A stretch of DNA of 64,000 nucleotides from Companilactobacillus kimchii DSM 13961 = JCM 10707 (lineage in GTDB: Bacteria > Bacillota > Bacilli > Lactobacillales > Lactobacillaceae): assembly GCF_001435445.1 (NCBI RefSeq), contig NZ_AZDH01000017.1:1-64000 (forward strand), given 5' to 3'. Shown one piece after another: positions 1-8,766 of the stretch (position 1 is the stretch's first letter; every line of letters starts with the position of its first letter). The position numbers and the translations under genes are program-made. The notes under the pieces were generated by a model, which was not told where the DNA came from, ran no database searches, and was given only the letters and a program-made list of their open reading frames with translations.

Positions 1-115
1 ACAATCCATGATTTTTTAAAACCTATAAAAATGTCTAACTTTTTTATTGCACTTCAGATTGATCAGGCTCTTTTTTATTATTAATGATGGAAAATAATAG
101 TTAATGTTCAAGAAG
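1..115. other. Window edge, no gene seen
   Basis: AT-rich stretch downstream of the leftward PTS operon. I see no open frame or clear hairpin/T-run terminator, so the operon may continue or terminate outside the window. Confidence 0.4.
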
Positions 116-934
116 TTACTTACTTAAAATACCTAATCCGCCAAGAATAATTCCAACAATTAAAACAGAAACGATTAGTCTTGTTGAATTCATTTTCTTT
201 TTACCTAGTAGCCAATAACAAATTGCCACTAAAATGACGGGTACAAGAGAAGGCATAATTTGATTCAAAATAGATTGAGCTTTAAGAACAACCTTACCAG
301 TTTTGAAAACTAAGGGAACTTTAACTGATACCACGGTTGGAATCAATGCACCAACAACAGTAACACCGAGCAAGATTGCTGAATCGGTAATTTTGTTTAG
401 TTTGTCACCGGCAGCGTAAATTAATTTTTCACCTTGAGAATAACCTAATGGTAATAATGAAAATCTTAAGAATAATACGGCAAAATTAACTAAAAGCCAA
501 ATAATTGCGCCAATTGGATTTCCGTGAAGTCCCATATAAGCACCAATTGATCCAAAAATGGTGGGAAGAATAACCCCGAAAATAGTATCACCAACACCTG
601 CAAAAGGCCCCATTAAGCCAGTCTTTAATCCAGCAATCGTATCTTTCGCTTTTATTCCTTCTTTTTCCTCAATAGCCATATCCATACCAATGATGAAACC
701 ACCAACGTAGGCATTGGTATTAAAGAATTGGTTGTGCATCTTCATCATTTCTACACGATCGTTATCTTTTGAATAAAGTTTTTTTAGTGTTGGGAGCATG
801 GTATATAGGTAACCAGTAGACATCATTCTTTCATAATTCCAACAAATTTGACTTGACCAAAGCCAACGCCAGTTAGCTCTGAATAAGTCTTTTTTTGTAA
901 TGACTTTATTAGTTTTCGTATTCACCGAGTTCAT
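116..934 (-). CDS. alfG: PTS mannose-class EIID component (AlfG-like)
   Basis: Membrane subunit of a mannose/fructose/sorbose-class phosphotransferase permease; with EIIC it forms the translocation channel. The start of the protein has the family pattern (DLFRANWRWLWSSQICWNYERM), followed by the glycine-rich IIGMDMAIEE...GLKTGLMGPFAGVGDT segment and C-terminal membrane helices. About 272 residues, normal for EIID. I chose the ATG at 934 because AGGAGG lies 9 bases upstream; a GTG 18 bases earlier overlaps that ribosome binding site. It overlaps the end of the EIIC gene by 26 bases, so the two are translationally coupled. The order (EIIAB, EIIC, EIID) and the divergent fucosidase/GntR pair match alfEFG/alfBR of L. 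casei, which imports fucosyl-alpha-1,3-GlcNAc. The substrate here is inferred from that context. Confidence 0.9.
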   Translation of the reverse strand: MNSVNTKTNKVITKKDLFRANWRWLWSSQICWNYERMMSTGYLYTMLPTLKKLYSKDNDRVEMMKMHNQFFNTNAYVGGFIIGMDMAIEEKEGIKAKDTIAGLKTGLMGPFAGVGDTIFGVILPTIFGSIGAYMGLHGNPIGAIIWLLVNFAVLFLRFSLLPLGYSQGEKLIYAAGDKLNKITDSAILLGVTVVGALIPTVVSVKVPLVFKTGKVVLKAQSILNQIMPSLVPVILVAICYWLLGKKKMNSTRLIVSVLIVGIILGGLGILSK

Positions 935-1712
935 TTTCAGTTTCCTCCTCACGTGTAGTATTATCTGAGTTTGAATTATTACTATTACTACCTTGTTTGT
1001 AATGCATAATAGCTAACGCTAGACCTAGAAGAGCAACTCCAAGCATTGGAATTTTGAGATATGAAGCTGCAATAAAGCCTATTATTAAGTAGGAAATAAA
1101 TTTCCTTGTTGGTAAAAATCTCAATAAAATGGCAATACCGACGACTGGTAGAATACCACCAGCTACATTTAATCCATTTGATAGCCAAGTAGGGATAGCA
1201 TTAACAATTTTAGTTACAACACTATTACCAACAATCAACATAACAAACACAGGGATTGATCTGGATAGTCCCCAAGGGAATACACCATAGATGATATTTT
1301 TTGCTACATTTGTTGTGTCATTTTCGTCAATATATTTATCGACTTTATGTAAGAAGAAGGTATTTGTGAACCTTGCTAACACATCAAGCTGAACCATTAA
1401 TAGCCCAACAGGAACGGCTAATCCAATGGCAAAGTTGACTCCTTTACCTGTCATAACCGCGTAGGCGGTACCAATGATGGCACCGGTCATAAAGTCAGGC
1501 ATACTTGCACCGCCATAAGTACCAACTCCTAAGACCATTAATTGAAGCGTAGCACCTACAACTAGTCCAGTTTTTAAGTCGCCCATTATAATACCCGAAA
1601 CAAATCCAATTAATAATGGATAATTACATAAGATACCAACAGTAATTTGATCGATAATCATCCAAAATGATAAACAAGTTAGTAATAATATTTGCCACCA
1701 AGCAATACTCAT
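909..1712 (-). CDS. alfF: PTS mannose-class EIIC component (AlfF-like)
   Basis: Integral membrane EIIC subunit of the mannose-class PTS. It has about seven hydrophobic helices, the family patterns DQITVGI near the start, GDLKTGLVVGATLQL and GVGTYGGASMPD, and an acidic, Asn/Ser-rich cytoplasmic tail (residues about 243-267) that is longer than in many homologues. The ATG at 1712 follows an AAAGGAG ribosome binding site. The gene begins six bases after the EIIAB stop and its end overlaps the EIID gene, so EIIAB-EIIC-EIID is one transcript read leftward. Substrate inferred to be a fucosylated disaccharide from the neighbouring GH29 gene. Confidence 0.9.
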   Translation of the reverse strand: MSIAWWQILLLTCLSFWMIIDQITVGILCNYPLLIGFVSGIIMGDLKTGLVVGATLQLMVLGVGTYGGASMPDFMTGAIIGTAYAVMTGKGVNFAIGLAVPVGLLMVQLDVLARFTNTFFLHKVDKYIDENDTTNVAKNIIYGVFPWGLSRSIPVFVMLIVGNSVVTKIVNAIPTWLSNGLNVAGGILPVVGIAILLRFLPTRKFISYLIIGFIAASYLKIPMLGVALLGLALAIMHYKQGSNSNNSNSDNTTREEETENELGEYEN

Positions 1713-1718
1713 AATAAT

Positions 1719-2633
1719 TTATTCTCCTTTATCCAATAATGTCATGAAATTTTGCTTTTTATCATTCGGCACCATTTGATGATATAAATTGATTCCTTTA
1801 CTATTTAAATCGTTAAAGGTTTTTACATCTTCTTCTGTAACAGCGACACTCTTAGCAACTTGTCGAGCACCTTGTTTCATTGAAATATTTCCAACGTTTA
1901 TTTCTTTCAACTTAACTCCATCATCTGTTAATTTACTTAACACGGCAGGATTCCTAACGATGATGAATACCCTTTGTCCAGCGTATTGATTTTCTTTTAT
2001 CCGTCTTGCTGCACCATCAGTAGTTAAAATACTTAAATGCACACCACCTGGAACAGCTGTTTTCAAAGTCATTTTTTGAACGTTGCTTTTCACAATACTA
2101 TCGTCAATTACCATAATTCGGCTAGCGGATAAGCTACTAGTCCACATGGTAGCGACTTGACCATGTATCAATCGAGCGTCAATTCTGACATTGATAATTG
2201 GATCTTTACCAGGCATCTTCTTAGGCGATTCTTTTTTTGCTATCTGTTTCTTAGTAGTTGCTTTATGTGAATCTGATGGATCGATTTCTACCAAAAATTT
2301 TTTATTTTCTTCAAGAGCATTTTCAATAGGAGTACCTGTTGCAATTGATAAAACTAATCCAAAAGAAAGTCCCGAGAATACTCTAACGTCTTTGTGTGTT
2401 TCCTTAAAAATTAAAGCGGAGTTAGCTGGTGTTCCACTTTTGATATCACAAATGATGTAGAAGAAATCATCATTATTTTTTTCATATAATTCTTGATATT
2501 TTGTTACTACATCATCAATTCCCATTGGATCTTTAAAAGATACTATTTGGAAATCATTTAACTTACCAGTAATCATTTCACAGCTACTCAGAGTTTCTTT
2601 TGAATAATTACCATGACTAGCTAATACATACAT
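1719..2633 (-). CDS. alfE: PTS mannose-class EIIAB fusion (AlfE-like)
   Basis: Cytoplasmic phosphoryl-transfer protein with two domains. Residues 1-120 are a mannose-type EIIA with the phosphorylated His in LASHG (His7) and the DIKSGTPAN segment. Residues about 145-304 are an EIIB domain with RIDARLIHGQV, where His157 accepts the phosphate. The two are joined by a Lys/Pro-rich linker at about 122-144. In L. casei the corresponding product is also an EIIAB fusion. The ATG at 2633 sits after GGAGGTGA. It is the first gene of the leftward operon, and its promoter region carries the repeated TAATGTGTTA elements that probably bind the GntR regulator encoded across the divergent spacer. Confidence 0.92.
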   Translation of the reverse strand: MYVLASHGNYSKETLSSCEMITGKLNDFQIVSFKDPMGIDDVVTKYQELYEKNNDDFFYIICDIKSGTPANSALIFKETHKDVRVFSGLSFGLVLSIATGTPIENALEENKKFLVEIDPSDSHKATTKKQIAKKESPKKMPGKDPIINVRIDARLIHGQVATMWTSSLSASRIMVIDDSIVKSNVQKMTLKTAVPGGVHLSILTTDGAARRIKENQYAGQRVFIIVRNPAVLSKLTDDGVKLKEINVGNISMKQGARQVAKSVAVTEEDVKTFNDLNSKGINLYHQMVPNDKKQNFMTLLDKGE

Positions 2634-2654
2634 AAAGATTCACCTCCGACATGT

Positions 2655-2696
2655 TTAATGTGTTAACTTAATTTCAAAATCAGCTTAACACATTAA
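2655..2696. promoter_or_regulatory. 12-bp inverted repeat, likely GntR (AlfR) operator pair
   Basis: TTAATGTGTTAA at 2655-2666 is repeated as its exact reverse complement TTAACACATTAA at 2685-2696, just upstream of the EIIAB gene. The same 10-base core recurs near the fucosidase start. Inferred to be the binding sites of the GntR regulator of this locus. Confidence 0.6.
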
Positions 2697-2786
2697 GTAA
2701 GCGAATACAATTACATTTTGAAAATACAATTAACCCCTATACATCAATGATTTCCACTGAAAAACGTTATTTGAATAAATATAACC

Positions 2787-2796
2787 TAATGTGTTA
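2787..2796. promoter_or_regulatory. Third copy of TAATGTGTTA element before the fucosidase gene
   Basis: The 10-base core TAATGTGTTA occurs again 34 bases upstream of the fucosidase start. With flanks it forms a small imperfect dyad (ATAAC...GTTAT). It is placed to block the rightward promoter. Function inferred from repetition on both sides of a divergent spacer. Confidence 0.55.
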
Positions 2797-2829
2797 TCCT
2801 AATGGCAAATATCCAAAAAGGAGTTTGTA

Positions 2830-4074
2830 ATGATGAGTATGCCTGTAGAGAGAATTAAAAATTATGAACATATGGGACTTGGACTGTTTATTCATTGGGG
2901 GCTTTATTCTCAAATGGAACAAGGAGAGTGGACAGAATTCATTCATGACATTGATCAAAGAAAATATGAAGAATTAATAAATACATTTACTGCAAAAGAT
3001 TTTAATGCGGAGTCAATTGTTAAAAAAGCTAAAAATATGGGTGCTAAGTACATTGTTTTGACTACAAAGCACCACGAAGGATTTTTCCTTTATGATACAA
3101 AAGGGTTAAGTGATTTTGATGTAATGCATAGTCCAGCAAAAAGAGATTTAATCAAAGAATATGTTGATGCCTGTCATAAATACGATATTAATCCATTTTT
3201 TTACATGGCATCCTATGATTGGCATAACCCCTTGTATAAAGATGACTTCAATAAATATTTAAAGTATTTACAAAGATCAGTAGAGTTATTATGCAAGAAT
3301 TATGGCAAGATTGGTGGTCTTTGGTTTGATGGTAATTGGAATAAAAAAGATGCCGATTGGCATCTTGATGAATTGTATGGAACTATTCGTAAATATCAAC
3401 CAGAAGCGATTATTATCAATAACACTGGATTAAAGAATATGGGGAAAGTCATTAATCCAGAAATTGATGCTGTGACTTATGAGCGTGGAATTCCTGACAC
3501 AATTAATCATGGAGAAAAAAGCCAAAAATATGTTGCAGGAGAAATGTCAATTACTTTAAATAAACACTGGGGTATCGCCACTAATGATATTGATTATAAA
3601 TCTCCAAGGGAAATGATTGAAACCATTTGTCATGGGAAAAAAGTTGGTGCAAACGTATTAGTAAATATAGGTCTTACAGGTACCGGGGAAATTCCAATTA
3701 TATCTCAGGAATATATGAAAATGATTGGTCTTTGGATGAAGTTTTATGGTCAAGCCATTTATAGTGCAAAACCAACGCAAATAAAAGCTGCGGAAGGACT
3801 AAGGGATTTTGTGTTAAGTGATGGTGCAAACGATTATTTATTCATTTATGATATTAAGGTCACTGGAAATAGTAATGTAGTTTTGGGTGGTGAAGGTACA
3901 AATCCACGCTCATTCGTTGGAATTGATAAGAAGATAAAGAAAATAACCTGGTTGGATAACAATGAACAATTAAACTTTTTGCAAAATAATGATATGCTTA
4001 CTGTTAACGCAACCGGTTTCAGGTATGGGACTGATTTGATAGTCCGTGTTGCCAAGGTTGACTTTGAAGATTAA
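2830..4074 (+). CDS. alfB: GH29 alpha-L-fucosidase
   Basis: Retaining alpha-L-fucosidase of family GH29, cytoplasmic (no signal peptide), releasing L-fucose from oligosaccharides brought in by the adjacent PTS. Visible family features: GLFIHWGLYS at about 18-27, TTKHHEGFFLYD at 78-89 and GGLWFDGNW at 162-170, where Asp167 is the expected nucleophile. The length (414 residues) fits the short bacterial type. The start follows AAAGGAG; a second ATG is the next codon. The regulator gene starts 17 bases downstream. In L. casei the AlfB enzyme acts on fucosyl-alpha-1,3-GlcNAc, and the fucose is expelled. No fucose catabolic genes are visible here, which agrees with that scheme (inference). Confidence 0.93.
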   Translation: MMSMPVERIKNYEHMGLGLFIHWGLYSQMEQGEWTEFIHDIDQRKYEELINTFTAKDFNAESIVKKAKNMGAKYIVLTTKHHEGFFLYDTKGLSDFDVMHSPAKRDLIKEYVDACHKYDINPFFYMASYDWHNPLYKDDFNKYLKYLQRSVELLCKNYGKIGGLWFDGNWNKKDADWHLDELYGTIRKYQPEAIIINNTGLKNMGKVINPEIDAVTYERGIPDTINHGEKSQKYVAGEMSITLNKHWGIATNDIDYKSPREMIETICHGKKVGANVLVNIGLTGTGEIPIISQEYMKMIGLWMKFYGQAIYSAKPTQIKAAEGLRDFVLSDGANDYLFIYDIKVTGNSNVVLGGEGTNPRSFVGIDKKIKKITWLDNNEQLNFLQNNDMLTVNATGFRYGTDLIVRVAKVDFED

Positions 4075-4091
4075 GGAGAAAATCTCGGTAA

Positions 4092-4814
4092 ATGTCAGTA
4101 CCTAAGTATAAAGAAATAATAGATGTCTTAAACGAAGAATTAGGTGGTGGAAAATTACATCAGGGAGACAAATTTTACAGTGAATCTGAAATTTGTAGCC
4201 GATTTAATGTAAGCTCAACCACGGCCGTAAAAGTATTAAATGTTTTACAACAACAAAATAAAGTTACTAGAATCACAGGGAAGGGTACTTTTGTTGCAAA
4301 GGAAAATCATAAAAGTGTCGTCCTTTACACTGATCTAAATATGTCTAATGGTCATTCAGAAGGAGTTAAGGTTTTAAATGTTGAAATCAAAGATGACAAG
4401 ACAGTATTAAAAAAAATGGGGCTTCATTCAAGCGACAAGTATTTAAAAGTAACAAGGATAAGATGTATTGGAGAAAAAACATCTCAATATTCTGTAAGTA
4501 ATATTCGCTTGGATTATATTGATAAGAACAAATTAGATGATGATAGTAACTTTGACTCTGTTTATAGCAGAATTAAGGAAGATGTTGGTCTTGATCCCTA
4601 TAAGTTGCCGTATACTCAAAAAACAACTATTAGTAAAGTGAAAGATTCCAATATTTTAAATTATTTTAATAGGACAAATAATTTATACGTATATCAGGAA
4701 AGATTAACTTATTTACCTACCGTGGATAGTTCTATTCTAGAGTATGCATATACTTATAAATTACCAGAATTTTGGGGTATGGAAACTGAATCGGTTTTTG
4801 GTGGAAATATTTAA
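4092..4814 (+). CDS. alfR: GntR/HutC-family regulator of the fucosidase-PTS locus
   Basis: Transcription regulator with an N-terminal GntR winged helix (about 1-70; ESEICSRFNVSSTTAVKVLNVL recognition region, then GKGTFVA wing) and a C-terminal UTRA ligand-binding domain (about 85-235) as in HutC-type members. It is co-transcribed with the fucosidase gene and is the natural candidate to bind the TAATGTGTTA elements in the divergent spacer. The corresponding L. casei regulator AlfR represses both arms of its locus, and the same is expected here. The ribosome binding site AAGGAG is 10 bases or more from the ATG. No terminator is evident after it; the next gene has its own ribosome binding site 140 bases away. 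Confidence 0.88.
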   Translation: MSVPKYKEIIDVLNEELGGGKLHQGDKFYSESEICSRFNVSSTTAVKVLNVLQQQNKVTRITGKGTFVAKENHKSVVLYTDLNMSNGHSEGVKVLNVEIKDDKTVLKKMGLHSSDKYLKVTRIRCIGEKTSQYSVSNIRLDYIDKNKLDDDSNFDSVYSRIKEDVGLDPYKLPYTQKTTISKVKDSNILNYFNRTNNLYVYQERLTYLPTVDSSILEYAYTYKLPEFWGMETESVFGGNI

Positions 4815-4954
4815 AAATAACTATTCTGATTAAATTAGAAATAAACACAATAACTTCATAATTTCGTCAATCAATTTTAAGTTTGCTTAAATAAACAAGT
4901 TTTAAAGTATAAGTATCAATTAGCAAATGACAAATTATGAAAGGAGTGTTGGTT

Positions 4955-5464
4955 ATGCGTTTTATACCTTTACTAATAATATTAACTATTTCGATAATCA
5001 GTGGTTTAATCATCAATCATAATGTTAAGGAATTCGAGAAGCGTCATTTCTATCTAATAAGCTTAGTTTATTTAACTTTTCTAGGAATGATTCTCTTTAC
5101 ACCAATTTCATTCGATGGAACATCAGTTTATGTGATGTCGGCGGGAACTGGACGGGTAAATCTGCATCAGCTTGATATAATTGATATCGGTTTTGCAGAA
5201 AACATTATTTTGACAGTTCCATTAGGATTCTTAATTAGAAAAATTTTCCCACATGTGTCGATACTTTCAATGGCCTTCACTGGGTTCATGATTGGTGGCG
5301 GAATTGAAACGTCCCAGTATTACTTATCACATATGTTCTTGATTAATCGGACTAGTGATATCAATGATGTCCTAGCAAATGCTTTAGGTATCGTCGTTGG
5401 TGCTATCTTGATGTTAGTTTACGAATATATCACTAATAAAAAGACAGTTGTCGCAACTAAATAA
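4955..5464 (+). CDS. VanZ-like family membrane protein
   Basis: Small integral membrane protein of the VanZ-like family. About 169 residues with four to five hydrophobic helices. It carries the family signature of a polar loop followed by NIILTVPLGFL and, near the C-terminus, TSDINDVLANALGIVVGA, which matches the conserved D(I/V)ND...N..G pattern of VanZ domains. VanZ confers low-level teicoplanin resistance in enterococci, but most family members have no known function, so no drug role is assigned. I chose the ATG at 4955 because GAAAGGAG lies nine bases before it, while an ATG 18 bases earlier overlaps that site. The gene stands alone and ends at a hairpin terminator. Confidence 0.82.
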   Translation: MRFIPLLIILTISIISGLIINHNVKEFEKRHFYLISLVYLTFLGMILFTPISFDGTSVYVMSAGTGRVNLHQLDIIDIGFAENIILTVPLGFLIRKIFPHVSILSMAFTGFMIGGGIETSQYYLSHMFLINRTSDINDVLANALGIVVGAILMLVYEYITNKKTVVATK

Positions 5465-5515
5465 AACAATTAATAGGTTAATATCGACAGAATTAATCTA
5501 TTGATTGTTTTTTTA
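5464..5515 (+). terminator. Rho-independent terminator
   Basis: Long AT-rich stem (AACAATTAATAG...CTATTGATTGTT) with a run of seven T, directly after the VanZ-like gene. Confidence 0.75.
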
Positions 5516-5551
5516 TGCTAGAATTTTAAGTAAATGGGGGCGCTTACAAAA

Positions 5552-6439
5552 ATGGAGCAAAAAATAATTGACGCAATAATGGATTTTAGAAAGGGAGCTA
5601 AGGCTAACGATGACAAACGTGATGAAGGACTTCCAACTGAAGTTGAAGGTGTTAAACGTGTTGACGATATAGCTTATGGACCAGATCCGAAGTGGAATTT
5701 ATTAGACCTTTACTTACCAGAAAATGTTGAAGGACCAATTCCTACCATTATAAATATTCACGGTGGTGGCTGGTGTTACGGTACTAAAGAAACTTATCAA
5801 TTTTACGGATTGAATTGGGCCCAACGAGGGTTTGCATTCGTAAATCCTAATTATCGTTTGGCACCAGACGTGGTTTTCCCAGAAGAATTGGATGATGTTG
5901 ACCGCTATATTCATTGGGTGGCCGATCATGCGGCCGAATATGGTCTCGACACTAATAATGTTTTCCTAATAGGAGATAGTGCCGGTGGGCAAATGGCTGA
6001 ACAGTATACTACTATTTTGACCAACGAAAAATATCGTCAGATGTTTAACTATGAATTAACTGATCTGCATTTCCGTGCCGTAGCTTTAAATAGTTCGGCT
6101 AATTTTATGTATGATCCAGGAACGGTCACAGATGTAGTGGGAGCTTACTTCACACCAGAGCTTTTAAATAGCAAGCGTGATCAAATCAATACAGAAGAGT
6201 ATATTCAATCTAATTTTTTACCAGCATATATTTGTACTGCTAATTATGATTTTATTCGTAACAATTCTGTCAAATTCGACGGCTTCTTGACAGCTAAAAA
6301 AGTCCCACATGTTTTTAAAATGTATGGTGACGAAAAGAATCCGCGTGAACACGTTTTCTTAATCAATCAAAGGGATACGATTGCTAAGCAAGCTAATGAC
6401 GATGAAATGGCATTCTTTAAGAAATATTTGGTCAAATAG
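5552..6439 (+). CDS. Alpha/beta-hydrolase, esterase/lipase of the HSL type
   Basis: Cytoplasmic carboxylesterase-type alpha/beta hydrolase. The oxyanion-hole motif HGGGW lies near residue 75 and the nucleophile elbow GDSAGG near 146, where Ser is catalytic. A C-terminal ..REHVF.. holds the likely catalytic His, and the Asp is probably in the preceding strand (TANYDFIR). About 296 residues, usual for the hormone-sensitive-lipase-like family. The natural substrate is not evident. Two starts are possible: ATG at 5534, or ATG at 5552 preceded by GGGGG. I took the second because the earlier one has no ribosome binding site. No partner gene; the next gene begins 86 bases on and may be read from the same promoter. 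Confidence 0.85.
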   Translation: MEQKIIDAIMDFRKGAKANDDKRDEGLPTEVEGVKRVDDIAYGPDPKWNLLDLYLPENVEGPIPTIINIHGGGWCYGTKETYQFYGLNWAQRGFAFVNPNYRLAPDVVFPEELDDVDRYIHWVADHAAEYGLDTNNVFLIGDSAGGQMAEQYTTILTNEKYRQMFNYELTDLHFRAVALNSSANFMYDPGTVTDVVGAYFTPELLNSKRDQINTEEYIQSNFLPAYICTANYDFIRNNSVKFDGFLTAKKVPHVFKMYGDEKNPREHVFLINQRDTIAKQANDDEMAFFKKYLVK

Positions 6440-6525
6440 GCTTGTTCGGTAGTAAAAACTTGTCAGAGAAATTATCGTATATCATACTGAAATAAAGAGT
6501 TATTTATATGATGGAGGTTCAAATA

Positions 6526-7491
6526 ATGGCAAAAGTTTTTATTGCTGGAAAAATTCCAGATAAAGCAGCAGCCTTACTAAATGCAACTGACTTAACAATT
6601 GATATGTATACTGATGATAAGCTAATTGACGTAACAACATTAAAACAACATATTGCTGACAGCGACTTTTTGATTACACCGCTGTCAACAGCAGTCGATC
6701 GTGATGTGTTGGATCACGCTCCTAAGTTAAAGTTAATTGCTAACTTTGGTGCCGGAACGAATAATATCGATACAGCGTATGCGAAGGAGTTAGGCATACC
6801 GGTAACCAATACACCAATCGTCTCAACTGTTTCAACAGCTGAATCTACTACTGGATTAATTATCGGTTTGATGCATCGAATTGCTGAGGGTGATCATCTG
6901 ATGAGAACCACTGGTTTCAATGGTTGGGCACCGCTATTTTTCTTGGGTCATGAGTTACAAGGCAAGACCTTAGGAATTATTGGATTAGGTCAAATTGGAC
7001 AAGCTGTTGCTAAGAGAATGCATGCTTTTGATATGCCAATTCTCTATACTCAACGCCATCGTCTCCCTGTTAGTCGTGAAGTTGAATTGGGAGCTAAGTT
7101 CGTTTCCCAAGAAGAGCTTTTAGAAAAGTCCGATGTTGTGACGCTACATTTACCACTCAATGAACATACAAAGCATTTATTAAGTACTAAAGAGTTTTCC
7201 CAAATGAAGTCTAGTGCTCTGTTGATCAATGCTGCTCGTGGCCCAATTATTGATGAAGTGGCACTGACGAAAGCATTGAAGGAACACGTTATTGCAGGTG
7301 CAGCTCTAGACGTTTACGAACATGAGCCAGAGGTATCTGATGAATTGAAACAGATGCAAAATGTTTTGCTTACACCACATTTAGGCAATGCTACAGTTGA
7401 AGCACGCGATGCTATGGCGACAATTGTTGCCAAAAATGTTATTGCAGCTGCTTCTGGGCAACCAATTAAGTATATTGTTAATGGACTATAA
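6526..7491 (+). CDS. NAD-dependent D-2-hydroxyacid dehydrogenase
   Basis: Oxidoreductase of the D-isomer-specific 2-hydroxyacid dehydrogenase family, reducing a 2-keto acid with NAD(P)H or the reverse. The split catalytic domain surrounds a Rossmann domain with GIIGLGQIG. The catalytic triad is visible as Arg in NAARGPIIDE, Glu in YEHEPEV and His in LTPHLGNAT. About 321 residues. The sequence suggests a glyoxylate/hydroxypyruvate reductase-like or phosphoglycerate dehydrogenase-like member, not fermentative D-lactate dehydrogenase, but the substrate cannot be fixed. The ATG at 6526 is preceded by GGAGG at correct spacing; the upstream ATG-ATG pair overlaps that site. The small membrane protein gene follows after 18 bases. 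Confidence 0.88.
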   Translation: MAKVFIAGKIPDKAAALLNATDLTIDMYTDDKLIDVTTLKQHIADSDFLITPLSTAVDRDVLDHAPKLKLIANFGAGTNNIDTAYAKELGIPVTNTPIVSTVSTAESTTGLIIGLMHRIAEGDHLMRTTGFNGWAPLFFLGHELQGKTLGIIGLGQIGQAVAKRMHAFDMPILYTQRHRLPVSREVELGAKFVSQEELLEKSDVVTLHLPLNEHTKHLLSTKEFSQMKSSALLINAARGPIIDEVALTKALKEHVIAGAALDVYEHEPEVSDELKQMQNVLLTPHLGNATVEARDAMATIVAKNVIAAASGQPIKYIVNGL

Positions 7492-7509
7492 AGTGATGGA
7501 GGGAAAGCC

Positions 7510-7815
7510 ATGTTTGCTAATTTGATAAATGAAAGTAGTCAAAAACAGTTAACCGTTAAAGTAGGTTTCTCTTGGACTGAAATGTTTTTCGGATTCTGGA
7601 CACCAGTTTTTCGCTCTGATTTTAAGTGGGCTGCCATTCTAGTTTTGGCAGAAATACTTTTTGGTTCATTCACCTGGGGTGGTGGTGCCTTTTTAGTAAC
7701 TCTTGTTTTCGCTTTCTTTTACAATCGTCTTTATGTGAAAGATATGGTGGCTCAAGGGTACAAACCGGCTGATAAAGTATCCGCTGATATATTGAAAAGC
7801 TATGGTTACATTTAA
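7510..7815 (+). CDS. Small membrane protein, DUF2628-like
   Basis: A 101-residue protein with a short polar N-terminus, the aromatic motif GFSWTEMFFGFWTPVFR, and two hydrophobic helices at about 39-75. This arrangement resembles DUF2628-family proteins, in which a GFSW..FFFG..W.L.R segment precedes the helices. Function unknown in the family. It follows the dehydrogenase gene by 18 bases with its own GATGGAGGG ribosome binding site, and the pair ends at a bidirectional terminator. There is no evidence that it works with the dehydrogenase. Confidence 0.7.
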   Translation: MFANLINESSQKQLTVKVGFSWTEMFFGFWTPVFRSDFKWAAILVLAEILFGSFTWGGGAFLVTLVFAFFYNRLYVKDMVAQGYKPADKVSADILKSYGYI

Positions 7816-7832
7816 AATCGTTTCATAATAAG

Positions 7833-7870
7833 AGCTAGGTAAATTCAATATAGAATTACCTAGCTTTTTT
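7833..7870. terminator. Bidirectional terminator between convergent genes
   Basis: Stem AGCTAGGTAAATTC / GAATTACCTAGCT with one bulge and a run of six T. It separates the small membrane protein gene from the convergent kinase gene and overlaps the end of the kinase gene. Confidence 0.85.
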
Positions 7871-8753
7871 GTGTTTGTAAATGTTTAAAAATCAAAATAA
7901 CTTTGAATTTATTATGATCGGTTTCCAAGTTAACCCTGCCGCCAAGTGTTGTAACAAGGGATTGCACAATACTCAATCCTAGACCGACACTGTGATTGGT
8001 ACGAGAATTGTCAGCCGTGTAAAAACGATTGAGTAATTGATTACTATCGTGAATATTTTCGTTGGTTTGATTTTCAAATGAGAGTTTCACGATACCATCT
8101 TCATTTTTCAAAGTAACATCCATATCATTTGAAGCGTATTTCAGAATATTACCGATAAGATTTTGAAAGATTCGTTTGAACATCATTTCATCACTATTCA
8201 CAATGACTTTGGGGGCAATCTCTATTTGAGCATTGATATGTTTGGCTGTTAGTTGGTCATAATAGTTGAACAACTCTTTTTGCAAAGTGTCAGATAAATT
8301 AAATTGAGTGACACTGAGATTTTTACTCTTCTCTCGGATTAAATTAAAATCCATTAAGTAGTGTAGGTAGTAGTTGACCGAGTCAAGATTGCCTTGAACT
8401 CGAACTAGATCACGTTGATTTTTACCAGTACTCTGTTGTGTTAATAACTGGACGTAGCCAATTGAAACAGTTAGCGGTGTTTTGATGTCGTGGGTTAAGT
8501 TAGTCAGCATTTGGTTGAATTGTCTATTTTGAATTGCTTGTTTTTCTTTCAATTGGTGGGTCTCATTAAGATTGAAATTACAAGCTTGGGCTAATTTTTT
8601 AATAATAGGCAAACTAGTTCCGGTCGTAACTTCACCATTAGTATCGTTTTTATTGATGTAATTCAAATCCTTAGTAATCCGCTTAATATCATGCAAAATA
8701 AGACTAAGAATCAAAATTAGAATAAGACAGATAACAGTTAAAAATATAATCAT
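7860..8753 (-). CDS. Sensor histidine kinase
   Basis: Membrane sensor kinase of a two-component system. It has a single N-terminal helix (residues about 2-24), a short cytoplasmic linker, the phosphoacceptor H-box (LTHDIKTPLT), an N-box (NLIGNILKYA) and a G-box (SVGLGLSIVQSL) of the HATPase domain. There is almost no extracellular domain, as in intramembrane-sensing kinases that partner ABC exporters. The ATG at 8753 follows GAGGAGGGTG, only 13 bases after the regulator stop, so the two are co-translated. It is divergent from an ABC exporter with a BcrA-like ATPase, which suggests a peptide-antibiotic or cell-envelope response module (inference). Confidence 0.9.
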   Translation of the reverse strand: MIIFLTVICLILILILSLILHDIKRITKDLNYINKNDTNGEVTTGTSLPIIKKLAQACNFNLNETHQLKEKQAIQNRQFNQMLTNLTHDIKTPLTVSIGYVQLLTQQSTGKNQRDLVRVQGNLDSVNYYLHYLMDFNLIREKSKNLSVTQFNLSDTLQKELFNYYDQLTAKHINAQIEIAPKVIVNSDEMMFKRIFQNLIGNILKYASNDMDVTLKNEDGIVKLSFENQTNENIHDSNQLLNRFYTADNSRTNHSVGLGLSIVQSLVTTLGGRVNLETDHNKFKVILIFKHLQTQKS

Positions 8754-8766
8754 GAAGACACCCTCC

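Noticed and set aside
2757-2775. Possible cre site upstream of the fucosidase gene
   Set aside because: Aligning the central CG leaves several mismatches to the consensus on both strands.
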